64,000 nucleotides of DNA from an uncultured Paracoccaceae bacterium. GTDB lineage: Bacteria; Pseudomonadota; Alphaproteobacteria; Rhodobacterales; Rhodobacteraceae. The position numbers and the translations under genes were made by a program. This document shows, in pieces, positions 19,803-28,948 of the stretch. How positions within the stretch are numbered: position 1 is the stretch's first letter; every line of letters starts with the position of its first letter. The stretch spans positions 985,740-1,049,739 of the forward strand of contig CANMDE010000001.1 in the NCBI GenBank assembly GCA_947496535.1. The letters run 5' to 3'. A model generated the notes under the pieces. The model saw nothing but the letters and a program-made list of their open reading frames with translations, made no database searches and was not told where the DNA came from.

Positions 19803-21001
19803 TGCTTGATCGACGTCACCAACTTCGCCAGATATTTGACGCTGGTGTTGCGGCGGCTGATCCCTATCGCGCTGTCTGTGAAGCGCATGATTACATCGAG
19901 CAAGCACCGCATTTGATCGTAGCGGTTGGGAAGGCCGCGGGGCAAATGGCCCGCGCTGCCATGGACATTTATTCCGGTGTGCGAACGATTATCGTAACCA
20001 ACTATGAAAACGCGGAGGCCGTTCCGGGAGCGGAAGTTTTCGCAGCTGGCCACCCGGTTCCGGATGAGAACGGAGCCGTGGCGGCACGGGCAGTCATCGA
20101 CGCATTGCACAGCGCTGGCGGACCTGTTCTTGCGCTGATCTCTGGCGGTGGGTCGGCGCTTTTGCCTGCACCCGCCGGGGCGCTCGGTTTGCAGGACAAG
20201 TCGGCTGTGAATGAATTTCTGCTGGGCGCTGGGCTGGATATCCGGTCTATGAACCTTGTCCGCCAGCAATTGTCGGACCTCAAGGGTGGAGGCATGTTGC
20301 GTGCAGCGGCACCGCAACCGGTAACTGCCTTGATCCTGTCCGATGTGGTTGACGACGATCTGGCCGTGATTGCCAGCGGGCCGACTGTTCATCCTATTGG
20401 AACTGCCGCTGATGCTGCGGGCTTGCTGAGGAATGCGGGGCTTTGGGATCGGGTTCCTGAGAAAGTACGTACACATTTGACTGAAGCACCGGTGCCGGGA
20501 GATTTGCCTTTGGCGCGCAACGTGCTTGTCGGCTCTAACGGGCAGAGCGTGGAGGCCATGGCTGCTGCGGTTCCGAATGCCAAAGTGATTGCAAGCCCGG
20601 TCGAGGGTGATGTGGCCGATGCCGCCAGGTTCATTTGCGATCAGGCTGGGCCCGGTGTCACGCTCTGGGGCGGAGAGACGACCGTTGTCCTGCGTGGCGA
20701 TGGTGCAGGGGGCCGCAACCAGGAACTGGCTTTGCGGATTGCCTTGGAGGCGGACAGACGGGGTTGGCAGGATTGGGCTTGCCTGCAGGCCGGCAGCGAC
20801 GGTCGCGATGGGCCGACGGACGCTGCAGGTGGGGTGGTTGACGAGGGGACCTTGTCACGTATCAGGACCGCTGGCGGCGAGGTAAGCGCATTGCTTGCCA
20901 ATAATGACAGCTACAAAGCGTTGAATATGGCAGGTGATCTTTTGATCACCGGAGCGACCGGGACGAACGTGGCGGATTTGGGTGTGTTAATCAGAGGTTA
21001 A
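19802..21001 (+). CDS. glycerate 2-kinase / hydroxypyruvate reductase family (MOFRL; GckA/TtuD-like)
   Basis: VAVGKAAGQMARAAMD...ALISGGGSALLPAPAGALGLQDK...LWGGETTVVLRGDGAGGRNQELALRIALEA. Confidence 0.9.
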   Translation: MLDRRHQLRQIFDAGVAAADPYRAVCEAHDYIEQAPHLIVAVGKAAGQMARAAMDIYSGVRTIIVTNYENAEAVPGAEVFAAGHPVPDENGAVAARAVIDALHSAGGPVLALISGGGSALLPAPAGALGLQDKSAVNEFLLGAGLDIRSMNLVRQQLSDLKGGGMLRAAAPQPVTALILSDVVDDDLAVIASGPTVHPIGTAADAAGLLRNAGLWDRVPEKVRTHLTEAPVPGDLPLARNVLVGSNGQSVEAMAAAVPNAKVIASPVEGDVADAARFICDQAGPGVTLWGGETTVVLRGDGAGGRNQELALRIALEADRRGWQDWACLQAGSDGRDGPTDAAGGVVDEGTLSRIRTAGGEVSALLANNDSYKALNMAGDLLITGATGTNVADLGVLIRG

Positions 21002-22290
21002 TCTACAGGCAATCCGCTGGGAACTGATGTGGGGCGGCCCAGAGGCCGTTCCAGTACTGTTTCACCGGTAAGCGCATTCAGAAAGGCTATTAACTCTTTG
21101 ACTTCGCTTTCACTTACTTCGAACGGCTGATGCTCTGTAACTTGGCTTTGCCGTTGCATTTCGCGGACATCCGACTGAATGGAAAAATCCACTGCGGAAA
21201 GCCAAGGCGCCTCTGGTAAGTTCGCCATGGCAGGTTGCCAGTCGGTTCGAGAGGTTGCCGGGTCAGCATGGTGGCGGATCGTCTCTGTAAGCGTGGGGAA
21301 GGCGCCGTTGTGGCCATAAGGCGCGGTGAGGGCGACATTGCGTAGGGATGGCGTGCGGAATTTGTATGCGTCCTCTAGCAAGTTGGTTTCGCCCATCCGC
21401 CCCACATCGCGCGGCATCGGATCAAAAAGGCGCGTGCGGCCGGGGCCGAATGCGGGCAGTCCGAGCGCGTGGAACGATTGATCGGTGAAAAGCGGGCCCG
21501 AATGACAGGATGCGCAGCGAAGGTTAAAGAAAAGCTGACGGCCCCGTTCGGCATCGGCGGGGAGGGGGGTGCCGGTGAGCCATTTATCGTAAGGGCTGTC
21601 ATAGGATTGCCATTCGCTGGCGACGAAAGCACCAAGGGCATTGCCGATTTCGACAATGGTGACGTCGCCGGGTTCTTCAATGTGGTCAAAGGCTTGAACG
21701 AACATATCGCCGTATTCCGGGATCGTGCGTACCCGCTTTGCGATGATCGGCCAGCCCCTGTCGATGCGGTTTCGCACGGCCCCGATGATATCGTTTTCGC
21801 CGGGGTTTCCGGCCATTTCAAACTGTGATGCCATGGGTAAAAGGGATTGGGCGGCGAGGATATTGTCGAGGCCTTGGGGCAGCCATTCTTCGGCGGGGCT
21901 GTCAAAACCGTTGCCATAGAGGTCCGAGATGCTGAGGCGACCATCATGGAGCAGTGTATCCACGGAATTATGGCCCAGATTCCATAGGCTTAGGGCATTC
22001 CGTGGAATGCGTTTGGCGATGCGCGCATCACCCGTTCCCGGACTTCTGGTAGGCCCGACGCCGATGCCGCCTTCACCGATACCTAACGATAGCCCGTCAG
22101 CGCCTGCTTGATCGTGATGATGGCAGGTGCCACACGAGATATTTTTGTTTCCTGACAGTATCTTATCGTAGAAAAGCAATTGCCCGATGCGGGCTTGATC
22201 CGGGTCTGCGGGGATGTAATCATCCGGCGAAATCGTCTGCGCCGAGGTGGCGTTACTTGTAGTTAACAGGAGGAATATTCCGGTATGCCA
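20998..22290 (-). CDS. di-heme cytochrome c peroxidase/MauG family protein; 5' end unresolved
   Basis: Two CxxCH motifs (CGTCHHHD, CASCHSGP); signal-peptide-like HTGIFLLLTTSNATSAQT has no canonical in-frame start nearby; the ORF track extends to an ATG at 22572. Confidence 0.75.
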   Translation of the reverse strand, partial: WHTGIFLLLTTSNATSAQTISPDDYIPADPDQARIGQLLFYDKILSGNKNISCGTCHHHDQAGADGLSLGIGEGGIGVGPTRSPGTGDARIAKRIPRNALSLWNLGHNSVDTLLHDGRLSISDLYGNGFDSPAEEWLPQGLDNILAAQSLLPMASQFEMAGNPGENDIIGAVRNRIDRGWPIIAKRVRTIPEYGDMFVQAFDHIEEPGDVTIVEIGNALGAFVASEWQSYDSPYDKWLTGTPLPADAERGRQLFFNLRCASCHSGPLFTDQSFHALGLPAFGPGRTRLFDPMPRDVGRMGETNLLEDAYKFRTPSLRNVALTAPYGHNGAFPTLTETIRHHADPATSRTDWQPAMANLPEAPWLSAVDFSIQSDVREMQRQSQVTEHQPFEVSESEVKELIAFLNALTGETVLERPLGRPTSVPSGLPVD

Positions 22291-22785
22291 AACGTCGGCA
22301 AAACGTCGGGCACGGCTGTTCTGGCTGTTAGTGTTCTGTTGACCTTTGCGCCGCCCGCGCAGGCGGACATGGAGACGGCGCGTGATCTGATGGAGGCGGG
22401 AGAGTTTGAAGAAGCCCGCGAGATGTTTGAGGTTTATGCCCGGTCCGGCAATGCTGATGCTGAAGAATTGATCGGCGTCATGTATGCCATGGGCCTTGGG
22501 GTCGACCGCGACGATGAGCGGGCGTTCGACTGGTATCTTCGAGCGTCGATGAAAGGGCATCCTGGGGCGCAATCCGGCTTGGGTTGGTACTATGAAGTGG
22601 GCCGGGGTCTTCCTGCGCCCGACCTTGTCAGAGCGTATCTTTGGTATGCGCTGTCGGCAATAGGCGGTGATCCTGACGCGCTGATCTCACTAGAGGAAAT
22701 CACACCGCGGCTGACGGCAGATGAACGTGCGCGAGCCGAGGTGCTGGTGGATGACTATCAGGTGTGGATGTATCCGTTTCGGTGA
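22285..22785 (+). CDS. Sel1-repeat (TPR-like) secreted protein
   Basis: Signal peptide MPNVGKTSGTAVLAVSVLLTFAPPAQA; Sel1 repeats AEELIGVMYAMGLGVDRDDERAFDWYLRASMKGHPGAQSGLGWYYEVGRG; AGGAGGA RBS. Confidence 0.85.
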   Translation: MPNVGKTSGTAVLAVSVLLTFAPPAQADMETARDLMEAGEFEEAREMFEVYARSGNADAEELIGVMYAMGLGVDRDDERAFDWYLRASMKGHPGAQSGLGWYYEVGRGLPAPDLVRAYLWYALSAIGGDPDALISLEEITPRLTADERARAEVLVDDYQVWMYPFR

Positions 22786-22790
22786 TGTTG

Positions 22791-22808
22791 GTTTTGCACA
22801 AGCAAAAC
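22791..22808. terminator. short perfect hairpin between convergent genes
   Basis: GTTTTGC ACAA GCAAAAC right after the Sel1 gene stop. Confidence 0.4.
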
Positions 22809-22821
22809 TATCGTGCTGAAC

Positions 22822-23367
22822 CTAGTGACGACGGCTTGACTTGGGTTGGAGTGCCCATGTGGCCCCGATGAGAACGAGCAGCAAAAGGGCCAAAATGGTC
22901 AGAACAGATTTCGCAACTGAGGCTGCACTGGTCAAATGCACCAGGAATTCCGAAAGGTTCGGCCAACTCAAGATCATCGCCATGATACCAAGGTTTTCGC
23001 AGTAGTCGAAAAGAGCTGCGCCAACCGAAGTTGCAATACCGATCCGTATAATTTTGCTGCTTGGAAGGCTTAGCCCAAGCCAACGCATGGTGCACGCCAA
23101 AGTCAGCGCCAGCAAGGCAGGATAGAGCGTGTCCAAGGGTAATTGGCGACTCAAATAGTAATGTCGCCCGTCTTCACCCAACCCGCTGAATAGGTCTGCG
23201 ACCTCCTCGGAGTTGTACCCAAGCGGGCGTAAGTCTAGGGGAACCTGACCGGAAACAGCTTCGATATGGGCGAGTGTTACGCCAATCATCAGCATATACA
23301 CTGTGGCCCCCGCCAATCCAAAGCCAATCGCTGCCAACCCGAGGTGCTTGGGCCAAAGCTTTATCAT
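22822..23367 (-). CDS. hypothetical membrane protein
   Basis: MIKLWPKHLGLAAIGFGLAGATVYMLMIGVTLAHIEA..., four predicted TM segments. Confidence 0.7.
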   Translation of the reverse strand: MIKLWPKHLGLAAIGFGLAGATVYMLMIGVTLAHIEAVSGQVPLDLRPLGYNSEEVADLFSGLGEDGRHYYLSRQLPLDTLYPALLALTLACTMRWLGLSLPSSKIIRIGIATSVGAALFDYCENLGIMAMILSWPNLSEFLVHLTSAASVAKSVLTILALLLLVLIGATWALQPKSSRRH

Positions 23368-23446
23368 CACCTTATCTCCTTGAACTGTGCACGATATGCG
23401 CCCAGATGAAGGTCTGCGCATTATCATTTGATAAGGGTTGCCGAGA

Positions 23447-24022
23447 ATGAGTTTGATAACATTTCTGATGCAGTTCTCCGAGTTCCCAGAAATAGCTTGC
23501 GCGGAACGTTTCGCTTCAAAGTGGGCACTCAAGCGCGTCAGGAAAGGGACACTCATCGTTCGGCAAGAAGAGCCCGATACCAATGAATTCATCGTTTTGG
23601 ATGGGTGCCTCGCAAGTTGCATCTGTGACCCCGAGGGGAACGAGGTCTGCGTAGGGCTTTATGTTGAAAACACTATCGTCACGCCGAACATTGCACGCAC
23701 GCGGAGTGGCATTTCGCTCGTTTCAATCGAGGCGACAACTGATGTCCTGGTTGCACAGCTAAACAGTGACACTCTTTCGGATTTGATGATTTCCTCGGCG
23801 CCAATTCGTGCTTGGGCCAATGGTGTACTGAGGGAAGAGCTCGGTAGGAAAGCCGATCGAGAGTGGTGCCTCGCAGCTCTCGGTGGCTCTGGTCGTCTCG
23901 CTTGGTTTCGAGAAAACTATTCTGGTTATGAGGGGATTTTCACCCATTCGCTCATTGCATCGTTCTTAGGGATCACACCCGTTACATTGAGCAGGTTGCG
24001 TAGTAACGAAAGGCGCAAGTAG
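23447..24022 (+). CDS. Crp/Fnr-family transcriptional regulator
   Basis: Cyclic-nucleotide-binding-like EEPDTNEFIVLDGCLASCICDPEGNEVCVGLY; C-terminal HTH SLIASFLGITPVTLSRLRSN. Confidence 0.75.
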   Translation: MSLITFLMQFSEFPEIACAERFASKWALKRVRKGTLIVRQEEPDTNEFIVLDGCLASCICDPEGNEVCVGLYVENTIVTPNIARTRSGISLVSIEATTDVLVAQLNSDTLSDLMISSAPIRAWANGVLREELGRKADREWCLAALGGSGRLAWFRENYSGYEGIFTHSLIASFLGITPVTLSRLRSNERRK

Positions 24023-24151
24023 TTATGATGCGTGGCGCTTTGCTTTCGCGATTGCAGACCATGAAAGAGCCTTGGAGCCCTAAGTGAAGCCGCCACTTGT
24101 TTAATCCTTCGCGTTCGTCGCAGGGGCCTGCAGCCAGAATTGATCAGCCCA

Positions 24152-24180
24152 TAAAAAAGGGCCGCCTGATATAGCGGCCC
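24152..24180 (-). terminator. Rho-independent terminator for the TRAP operon
   Basis: Minus strand GGGCCGC TATATCAG GCGGCCC TTTTTTAT immediately after dctP stop. Confidence 0.88.
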
Positions 24181-24206
24181 ATTTGCATTTTGTAAGCTAG
24201 CGAAGT

Positions 24207-25262
24207 CTAGTTCAAATCGCTCTCATACTCCGTTGCGATCTCTGCTTCGACTTCTTCAACAGATGCAAGTAGCGCGTCCAGCATGTCGGAGCCTCCATCG
24301 ACGTTTTCGCGGAACCATGCTTGCACTGGTGCTGCGGCTTCAGCGAAGGCTGCTTTTTCTTCTGGTGTTGGCACGTAAACCTCACCGCCGCCTGCGACGA
24401 AGGCTTCGTAGGCTTCGATCGATTTGCGTTTGGGTGATGCGAATGTGGCCTGTTGCAGTTGTGCAAAGCCGTCAACCACGACGCGGCGCAGATCCTCTGG
24501 CATGGCCATGTAGTTTTCGTTGCTCATCCACCAGAGCGCACCCATGTAGGAATGCCCATCGAGTGTCAGGTATTGCAGGCCCGCATCAGGGAATTTCATG
24601 CCCATGATGTCGGTGATCCCGTTGGCGGTGCCTTCGACAACGCCGGTTTGCAGCGATGTGAACAGCTCTGGCCACGGGATTGGTGTAGCGGATGCGCCCA
24701 TCGCTTCGACCAGTTGCACGGGCAGGTCGGCGACCACAGTCCGCATTTTCAGCCCAGCCATATCGGCTGGTGTCTGTACACGGCGTTCGGTGTTGGCAAA
24801 GTTGCGCCAGCCGCCGGTGTTGCCGATGGTCATCAGGCGGATCGTGTCGCCGCTGTCTTCCAGTGCTTTGTCCCGCAGTGTGCGCATGAAGTCGCCAGAC
24901 AGCACGGCCTCGGCCACGCGGTCATCGGACATCAGGTAGGGCAGGTCGAGCACTTGGATGTAAGGGAAGATGCCAGCGGCCCCGCCGGAGGTTGAGATGT
25001 AGACGTCGATGGAGCCTTCGGCGACGCCTTCAAGGCATTCCGCGCCGGTCTCGCAAAGCTGCGTGCCGATGAAAAGCTCAACCGCGATGCGCCCGTTCGA
25101 GGCTGCTTCGACGTAGTTTTTGAACACGACGAGGCCGTCATAGTCTTCGTCGTTTTCGTTTGAGTTGGCCGTCGCACGGATCGTGAAATCCTGCGCCCAT
25201 GTGGCAAGCGGTGTCGCCATAAGGGCGGCGGTGGCCGCGATTTTGGTAAACTGTTTCAGCAT
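24207..25262 (-). CDS. TRAP transporter solute-binding subunit (DctP family)
   Basis: Signal peptide MLKQFTKIAATAALMATPLATWA; DctP motifs LKMRTVVADLPVQLVEAMGASATPIPWPELFTSLQTGVVEGTANGITDI. Confidence 0.92.
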   Translation of the reverse strand: MLKQFTKIAATAALMATPLATWAQDFTIRATANSNENDEDYDGLVVFKNYVEAASNGRIAVELFIGTQLCETGAECLEGVAEGSIDVYISTSGGAAGIFPYIQVLDLPYLMSDDRVAEAVLSGDFMRTLRDKALEDSGDTIRLMTIGNTGGWRNFANTERRVQTPADMAGLKMRTVVADLPVQLVEAMGASATPIPWPELFTSLQTGVVEGTANGITDIMGMKFPDAGLQYLTLDGHSYMGALWWMSNENYMAMPEDLRRVVVDGFAQLQQATFASPKRKSIEAYEAFVAGGGEVYVPTPEEKAAFAEAAAPVQAWFRENVDGGSDMLDALLASVEEVEAEIATEYESDLN

Positions 25263-25286
25263 TAATCTCTCTCCCTTTTGATGCTG

Positions 25287-26858
25287 TTAGTTGATGCCCG
25301 GTGACGGGCTGATGCAAGCTGAAAAGCCGACCTCTGGCCCGCAGCCGAGAAAACCGGTCAGGTAGGGGACGGTCATGGAAATGGCCGGTACGTAGGTGAT
25401 CAGGAAAATGACCGCGATTTCGACGGCGAGGAATGGCAGGATCGCTTTCGCGATGGTTTCGACCTTTTCGCCTGAAACTGTCGATGCCACGAAAAGGACC
25501 AGCCCCATGGGTGGCGTTGCCAGCCCCACGGTCAGGTTCACGCTCATGATGATGGCGAAGTGGACGGGGTGAACGCCCATATCCACGAATATTGGCCCAA
25601 GGATTGGGCCAAGGATGATGATCGCTGGGCCTGCGTCCAGAAACATGCCGACGATGAACAGAAGCAGGTTGATCAGGAACAGCAGGATCAGCGGGTTTTC
25701 TGATAGTGAGAGGATGTAATCGCTGAGGATTTGTGGTGCGTAGGATAGGGAAACGACAGTTTTGAAAGCAACCGCAGCCCCGACCAGAAACAGAACCGCG
25801 GATGTTGCGAGTGCAGAGCGGGACAGGACCGCGCCGAGGTCTTTGAGTTTCATCGAGCGCAGAACGAAGAAGCTGACGATGATGGCGTAGGCGACGGCGA
25901 CGGCGGATGCTTCGGTCGGGGTAAAAACGCCGACGAGGATACCGCCGAGGATGATGATGGGCGTCTGCAAAGGCGCAATTGCTTTTTTGCAGACGATCCG
26001 GAAGTCATGCGTGACCCGGCTTCGGTAGCCCATCAGCATGAAATGCGCGATGGCCAGCAGGGCTGCAAAGACGATCCAGAGGTTGAGGGTGTGGACCTTG
26101 TTGCCAGCCTCGTTGATCTCGGCCAGTCCGACGGTGGTGGCCAGCCCGCTGTATATCGCCATCAGCAGGCCTGCCACGTTGATCCGCAGCAGCGCGAAGC
26201 TGACCCAGTATTCGGTGGGGGTTATGGTTTGGTCCTTGCTGACGATCCGTTCCGCCTTGGGCAGGTCATACCGATCCGCCATGAGCCGCACCATGACCAT
26301 GAGGCCGACGCCGACGAGCACGCCCGGTACGATACCGGCAAGGAAGAGCGCGGCGACGCTTTCGCCCATGACATAGGCGTAGATGATCATGATCCCCGAT
26401 GGTGGGATGATCGGGCCGATGACTGAGGACGCCGCTGTGACGGCGGCTGCGAATTTGCGGGAGTAGCCGTTTTTCTCCATTGCGGGGATCAGGGTGGAGC
26501 CGAGCGCGGAGGTATCAGCGACGGCCGAGCCTGACAGCCCCGCAAAGAGGATAGATGACAGGATGTTCACATGTGCCAGACCGCCGCGAAGGTGGCCCAT
26601 GAAGGCTTGGGAGAACTCAACAAGGCGCAGGGTGATGCCGCCCCGGTTCATGATTTCACCGGCCAGCATGAAGAAGGGGAGCGCCATAAGCGGGAAGCTG
26701 TCCATCCCGTTATAGAGGTTGCGGTAGAGGCCTGCGACCACATTGCGGGCGTCGCCTTCGATCATGATCAGCGCAAAGGGTGAGGCGAGCAGGGCGAAGA
26801 CGACCGGCAGGCCGATCATGATCAGCAGGAGAAAGAGCGGCAGGAACCAGAGCAGCAT
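25287..26858 (-). CDS. TRAP transporter large permease (DctM family)
   Basis: MLLWFLPLFLLLIMIGLPVVFALLASPF...GLSGSAVADTSALGSTLIPAMEKNGY; start chosen where it overlaps the DctQ stop. Confidence 0.93.
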   Translation of the reverse strand: MLLWFLPLFLLLIMIGLPVVFALLASPFALIMIEGDARNVVAGLYRNLYNGMDSFPLMALPFFMLAGEIMNRGGITLRLVEFSQAFMGHLRGGLAHVNILSSILFAGLSGSAVADTSALGSTLIPAMEKNGYSRKFAAAVTAASSVIGPIIPPSGIMIIYAYVMGESVAALFLAGIVPGVLVGVGLMVMVRLMADRYDLPKAERIVSKDQTITPTEYWVSFALLRINVAGLLMAIYSGLATTVGLAEINEAGNKVHTLNLWIVFAALLAIAHFMLMGYRSRVTHDFRIVCKKAIAPLQTPIIILGGILVGVFTPTEASAVAVAYAIIVSFFVLRSMKLKDLGAVLSRSALATSAVLFLVGAAVAFKTVVSLSYAPQILSDYILSLSENPLILLFLINLLLFIVGMFLDAGPAIIILGPILGPIFVDMGVHPVHFAIIMSVNLTVGLATPPMGLVLFVASTVSGEKVETIAKAILPFLAVEIAVIFLITYVPAISMTVPYLTGFLGCGPEVGFSACISPSPGIN

Positions 26859-27454
26859 TATTCGGCCCCCTGCACATCGTTGGAGTGGAGTGGGTTCAGG
26901 CGGTCGCCCTGGCCCGCGATTTTGATGATCTGACGGATGATTAGTTCGACATTCACAAGGAGCAGCAGGTTTATCCCGACCCAAAGTGAGGCGTATTGGT
27001 AGTTGTTCTGAAATTTGGCCCCGCATTTGCCGATCTCGATCCCGAAGGGCCAGCGCAGGCTTGAGGAACAGCCACGACCCGAAAGCGTGTCGACGTGGTT
27101 GTTGAGCCCGCGTTCCCAGGCGATGATCAGCACCCAAATTGCGATGAGCAGCAACAGCAGCGACAGGATCCCCGCGACGATCCGGGGCAGGGCGCGTTCG
27201 AGCATGTCGATGGAGACAAACCCACCCATCCGGTAGGCCAGCGGTGCCATCAGACCTGTCATCCAGAGCATCCCGAACCGTGCGCCTTCTTCTGTCCAGT
27301 TGGGGGCGTCGTTCAGGGCGTAGCGGAAGAAGACCTGACCAAGGATCAGGATAACCATGATCGCGAGTGCTATAACTGCGATAGCGCGGCCAACGGCCAG
27401 TACGCCGGTGTTGAACCGTTCAAGCGGCCATAATAGGCCAAACAGGACCGACAT
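26858..27454 (-). CDS. TRAP transporter small permease (DctQ family)
   Basis: ~198 aa, YALNDAPNWTEEGARFGMLWMTGLMAPLAYRMGGFVSIDML typical of DctQ. Confidence 0.9.
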   Translation of the reverse strand: MSVLFGLLWPLERFNTGVLAVGRAIAVIALAIMVILILGQVFFRYALNDAPNWTEEGARFGMLWMTGLMAPLAYRMGGFVSIDMLERALPRIVAGILSLLLLLIAIWVLIIAWERGLNNHVDTLSGRGCSSSLRWPFGIEIGKCGAKFQNNYQYASLWVGINLLLLVNVELIIRQIIKIAGQGDRLNPLHSNDVQGAE

Positions 27455-27478
27455 CGGCTCCTCCCCCGTTTATGTTTT

Positions 27479-27512
27479 GGGGGCTTTGCCCCCGTCCCGG
27501 ACTTTGTCCGGG
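27479..27512. repeat. double-hairpin extragenic palindromic repeat
   Basis: GGGGGC TTT GCCCCC (27479-27493) then CCCGGAC TTT GTCCGGG (27496-27512), followed by CCTCCCCCAAGGTACTTATGAACAAAAGAAG. Confidence 0.7.
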
Positions 27513-27551
27513 CCTCCCCCAAGGTACTTATGAACAAAAGAAGCTTTGGGG

Positions 27552-28058
27552 TTAGCTCCCTTCTGCGAACGCGCCGTATTTTCCGGCATGAAAGACGAGC
27601 GGGTCACCGCCCCTGTGATGCGCTTTGGTGACACGTCCCACGACAATGACGTGATCGCCTGCATCATGGGTGGCTTCGAGATTGCATTCGAAGCTGGCCA
27701 GTGACCCTTCGATGATTGGCATGCCGCAATGCGACAGATGAGTGGGCACATCATTTATGGCGGTTTTTGACTTGATGATGGCCGCGCAGATGTCGCGTTG
27801 ATCCGCACCAAGGACGTGTACTGCAAAGCGGCGCGAGCCTGCGAAATGTTCAAACCGGTGCGATGACTTTGCGGGCGACCACAGCACCAGCGGCGGGTCC
27901 AGCGACACGGAGGCGAAACTGTTCGCCACAATCGCGACGGGGCCTTCGGGGCTGTCTGTGGTGACCACCGTGACGCCGGTAACGAAGGTGCCGAGCGCGC
28001 CCCGAAAACTGTCCGCGTCGGTGCTGGGGTCGAATGTCGCGATGGTGCCTGCGTCCAT
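27552..28058 (-). CDS. flavin reductase family protein
   Basis: FRGALGTFVTGVTVVTTDSPEGPVAIVANSFASVSLDPPLVLWSPAKSSHRFEHFAGSRRFAVHVLGADQ. Confidence 0.92.
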   Translation of the reverse strand: MDAGTIATFDPSTDADSFRGALGTFVTGVTVVTTDSPEGPVAIVANSFASVSLDPPLVLWSPAKSSHRFEHFAGSRRFAVHVLGADQRDICAAIIKSKTAINDVPTHLSHCGMPIIEGSLASFECNLEATHDAGDHVIVVGRVTKAHHRGGDPLVFHAGKYGAFAEGS

Positions 28059-28948
28059 TATGGTACCTCTTGCCCGAGGGCGGCTGAGTAGAGTTCGAAC
28101 CAGGTCGGTCGGTCCATGTTTACTTTCAAAGCGTCTGATAGGGCTTTGATACGATTTAAATTATTCGTTCCCATTACAGGGATGATGTTGGCAGGATGCG
28201 CCAGCAACCAAGCGACTGCAACGGCTGCTGCGTCGACGCCGTTTTTGGTGGCAATCTTGCTCATGGTGTCTTGAACTTCGCCGGTTCCTGTCATCAGGCC
28301 GCCGCCGCCCAGTGGCGACCATGCCATGATGGGGATGTTGCGTTCCTGCAGGTAGGCGACGTCTCCGTTCGTAAAGCCTTCATGTGCTGTTAGAGACAAT
28401 TCGATCTGGTTGGTGATCAGCTTGGTCTTCATTGCCGATTGCAGCAGCGTCCAGTCGTGCAGTTTGAAGTTGGACACGCCGACCGAACGGACCTTGCCGG
28501 ATGCCACCACTTCGTCCAATGCCGCACCCGTTTCGTGATGGTTCATCATTGGGTCCGGGCGGTGGATCAGCAGTGTATCGATCTTGTCGATGCCCATCAG
28601 TCGCAGGGAGTGGTCGACCGAAGCAATGATGTGGGCGCGGCTGGTGTCGTAGTATTTGATGGTGGCGTCGCTGTAGCGACCCATTGGTGCCACGATATCG
28701 CATTTGGTGACGATTTCGATCTTGTCTTTGAGATGTGGTGCTGTTGCGAGTGCTTTGCCCAGAACCTCTTCGGCCTCATAGCCGCCATAGATGTCGGCCT
28801 GATCCATGGTGGTGATGCCTTGTTCGAGGCATGCCTCGATCTTGGCCTGTACATGCGCGGGCGATGTGTCTGTGTCGTCGCCAAGCCGCCACATACCGTA
28901 GACGATGCGGCTGAACGAGAGGTCATCTGTGATCTGGGTGCGGTTCAA
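28058..28948 (-). CDS. aldo/keto reductase (YdhF-like)
   Basis: FSRIVYGMWRLGDD...MDQADIYGGYEAEEVLGKAL...RLMGIDKIDTLLIHRPDP...GKVRSVGVSNF. Confidence 0.92.
   Translation of the reverse strand: MNRTQITDDLSFSRIVYGMWRLGDDTDTSPAHVQAKIEACLEQGITTMDQADIYGGYEAEEVLGKALATAPHLKDKIEIVTKCDIVAPMGRYSDATIKYYDTSRAHIIASVDHSLRLMGIDKIDTLLIHRPDPMMNHHETGAALDEVVASGKVRSVGVSNFKLHDWTLLQSAMKTKLITNQIELSLTAHEGFTNGDVAYLQERNIPIMAWSPLGGGGLMTGTGEVQDTMSKIATKNGVDAAAVAVAWLLAHPANIIPVMGTNNLNRIKALSDALKVNMDRPTWFELYSAALGQEVP

Noticed and set aside
19649-20476. 275-aa minus-strand ORF
   Set aside because: Fully antisense to the 3' end of the membrane gene and the glycerate kinase; low-complexity Arg/Gln-rich translation typical of shadow ORFs.
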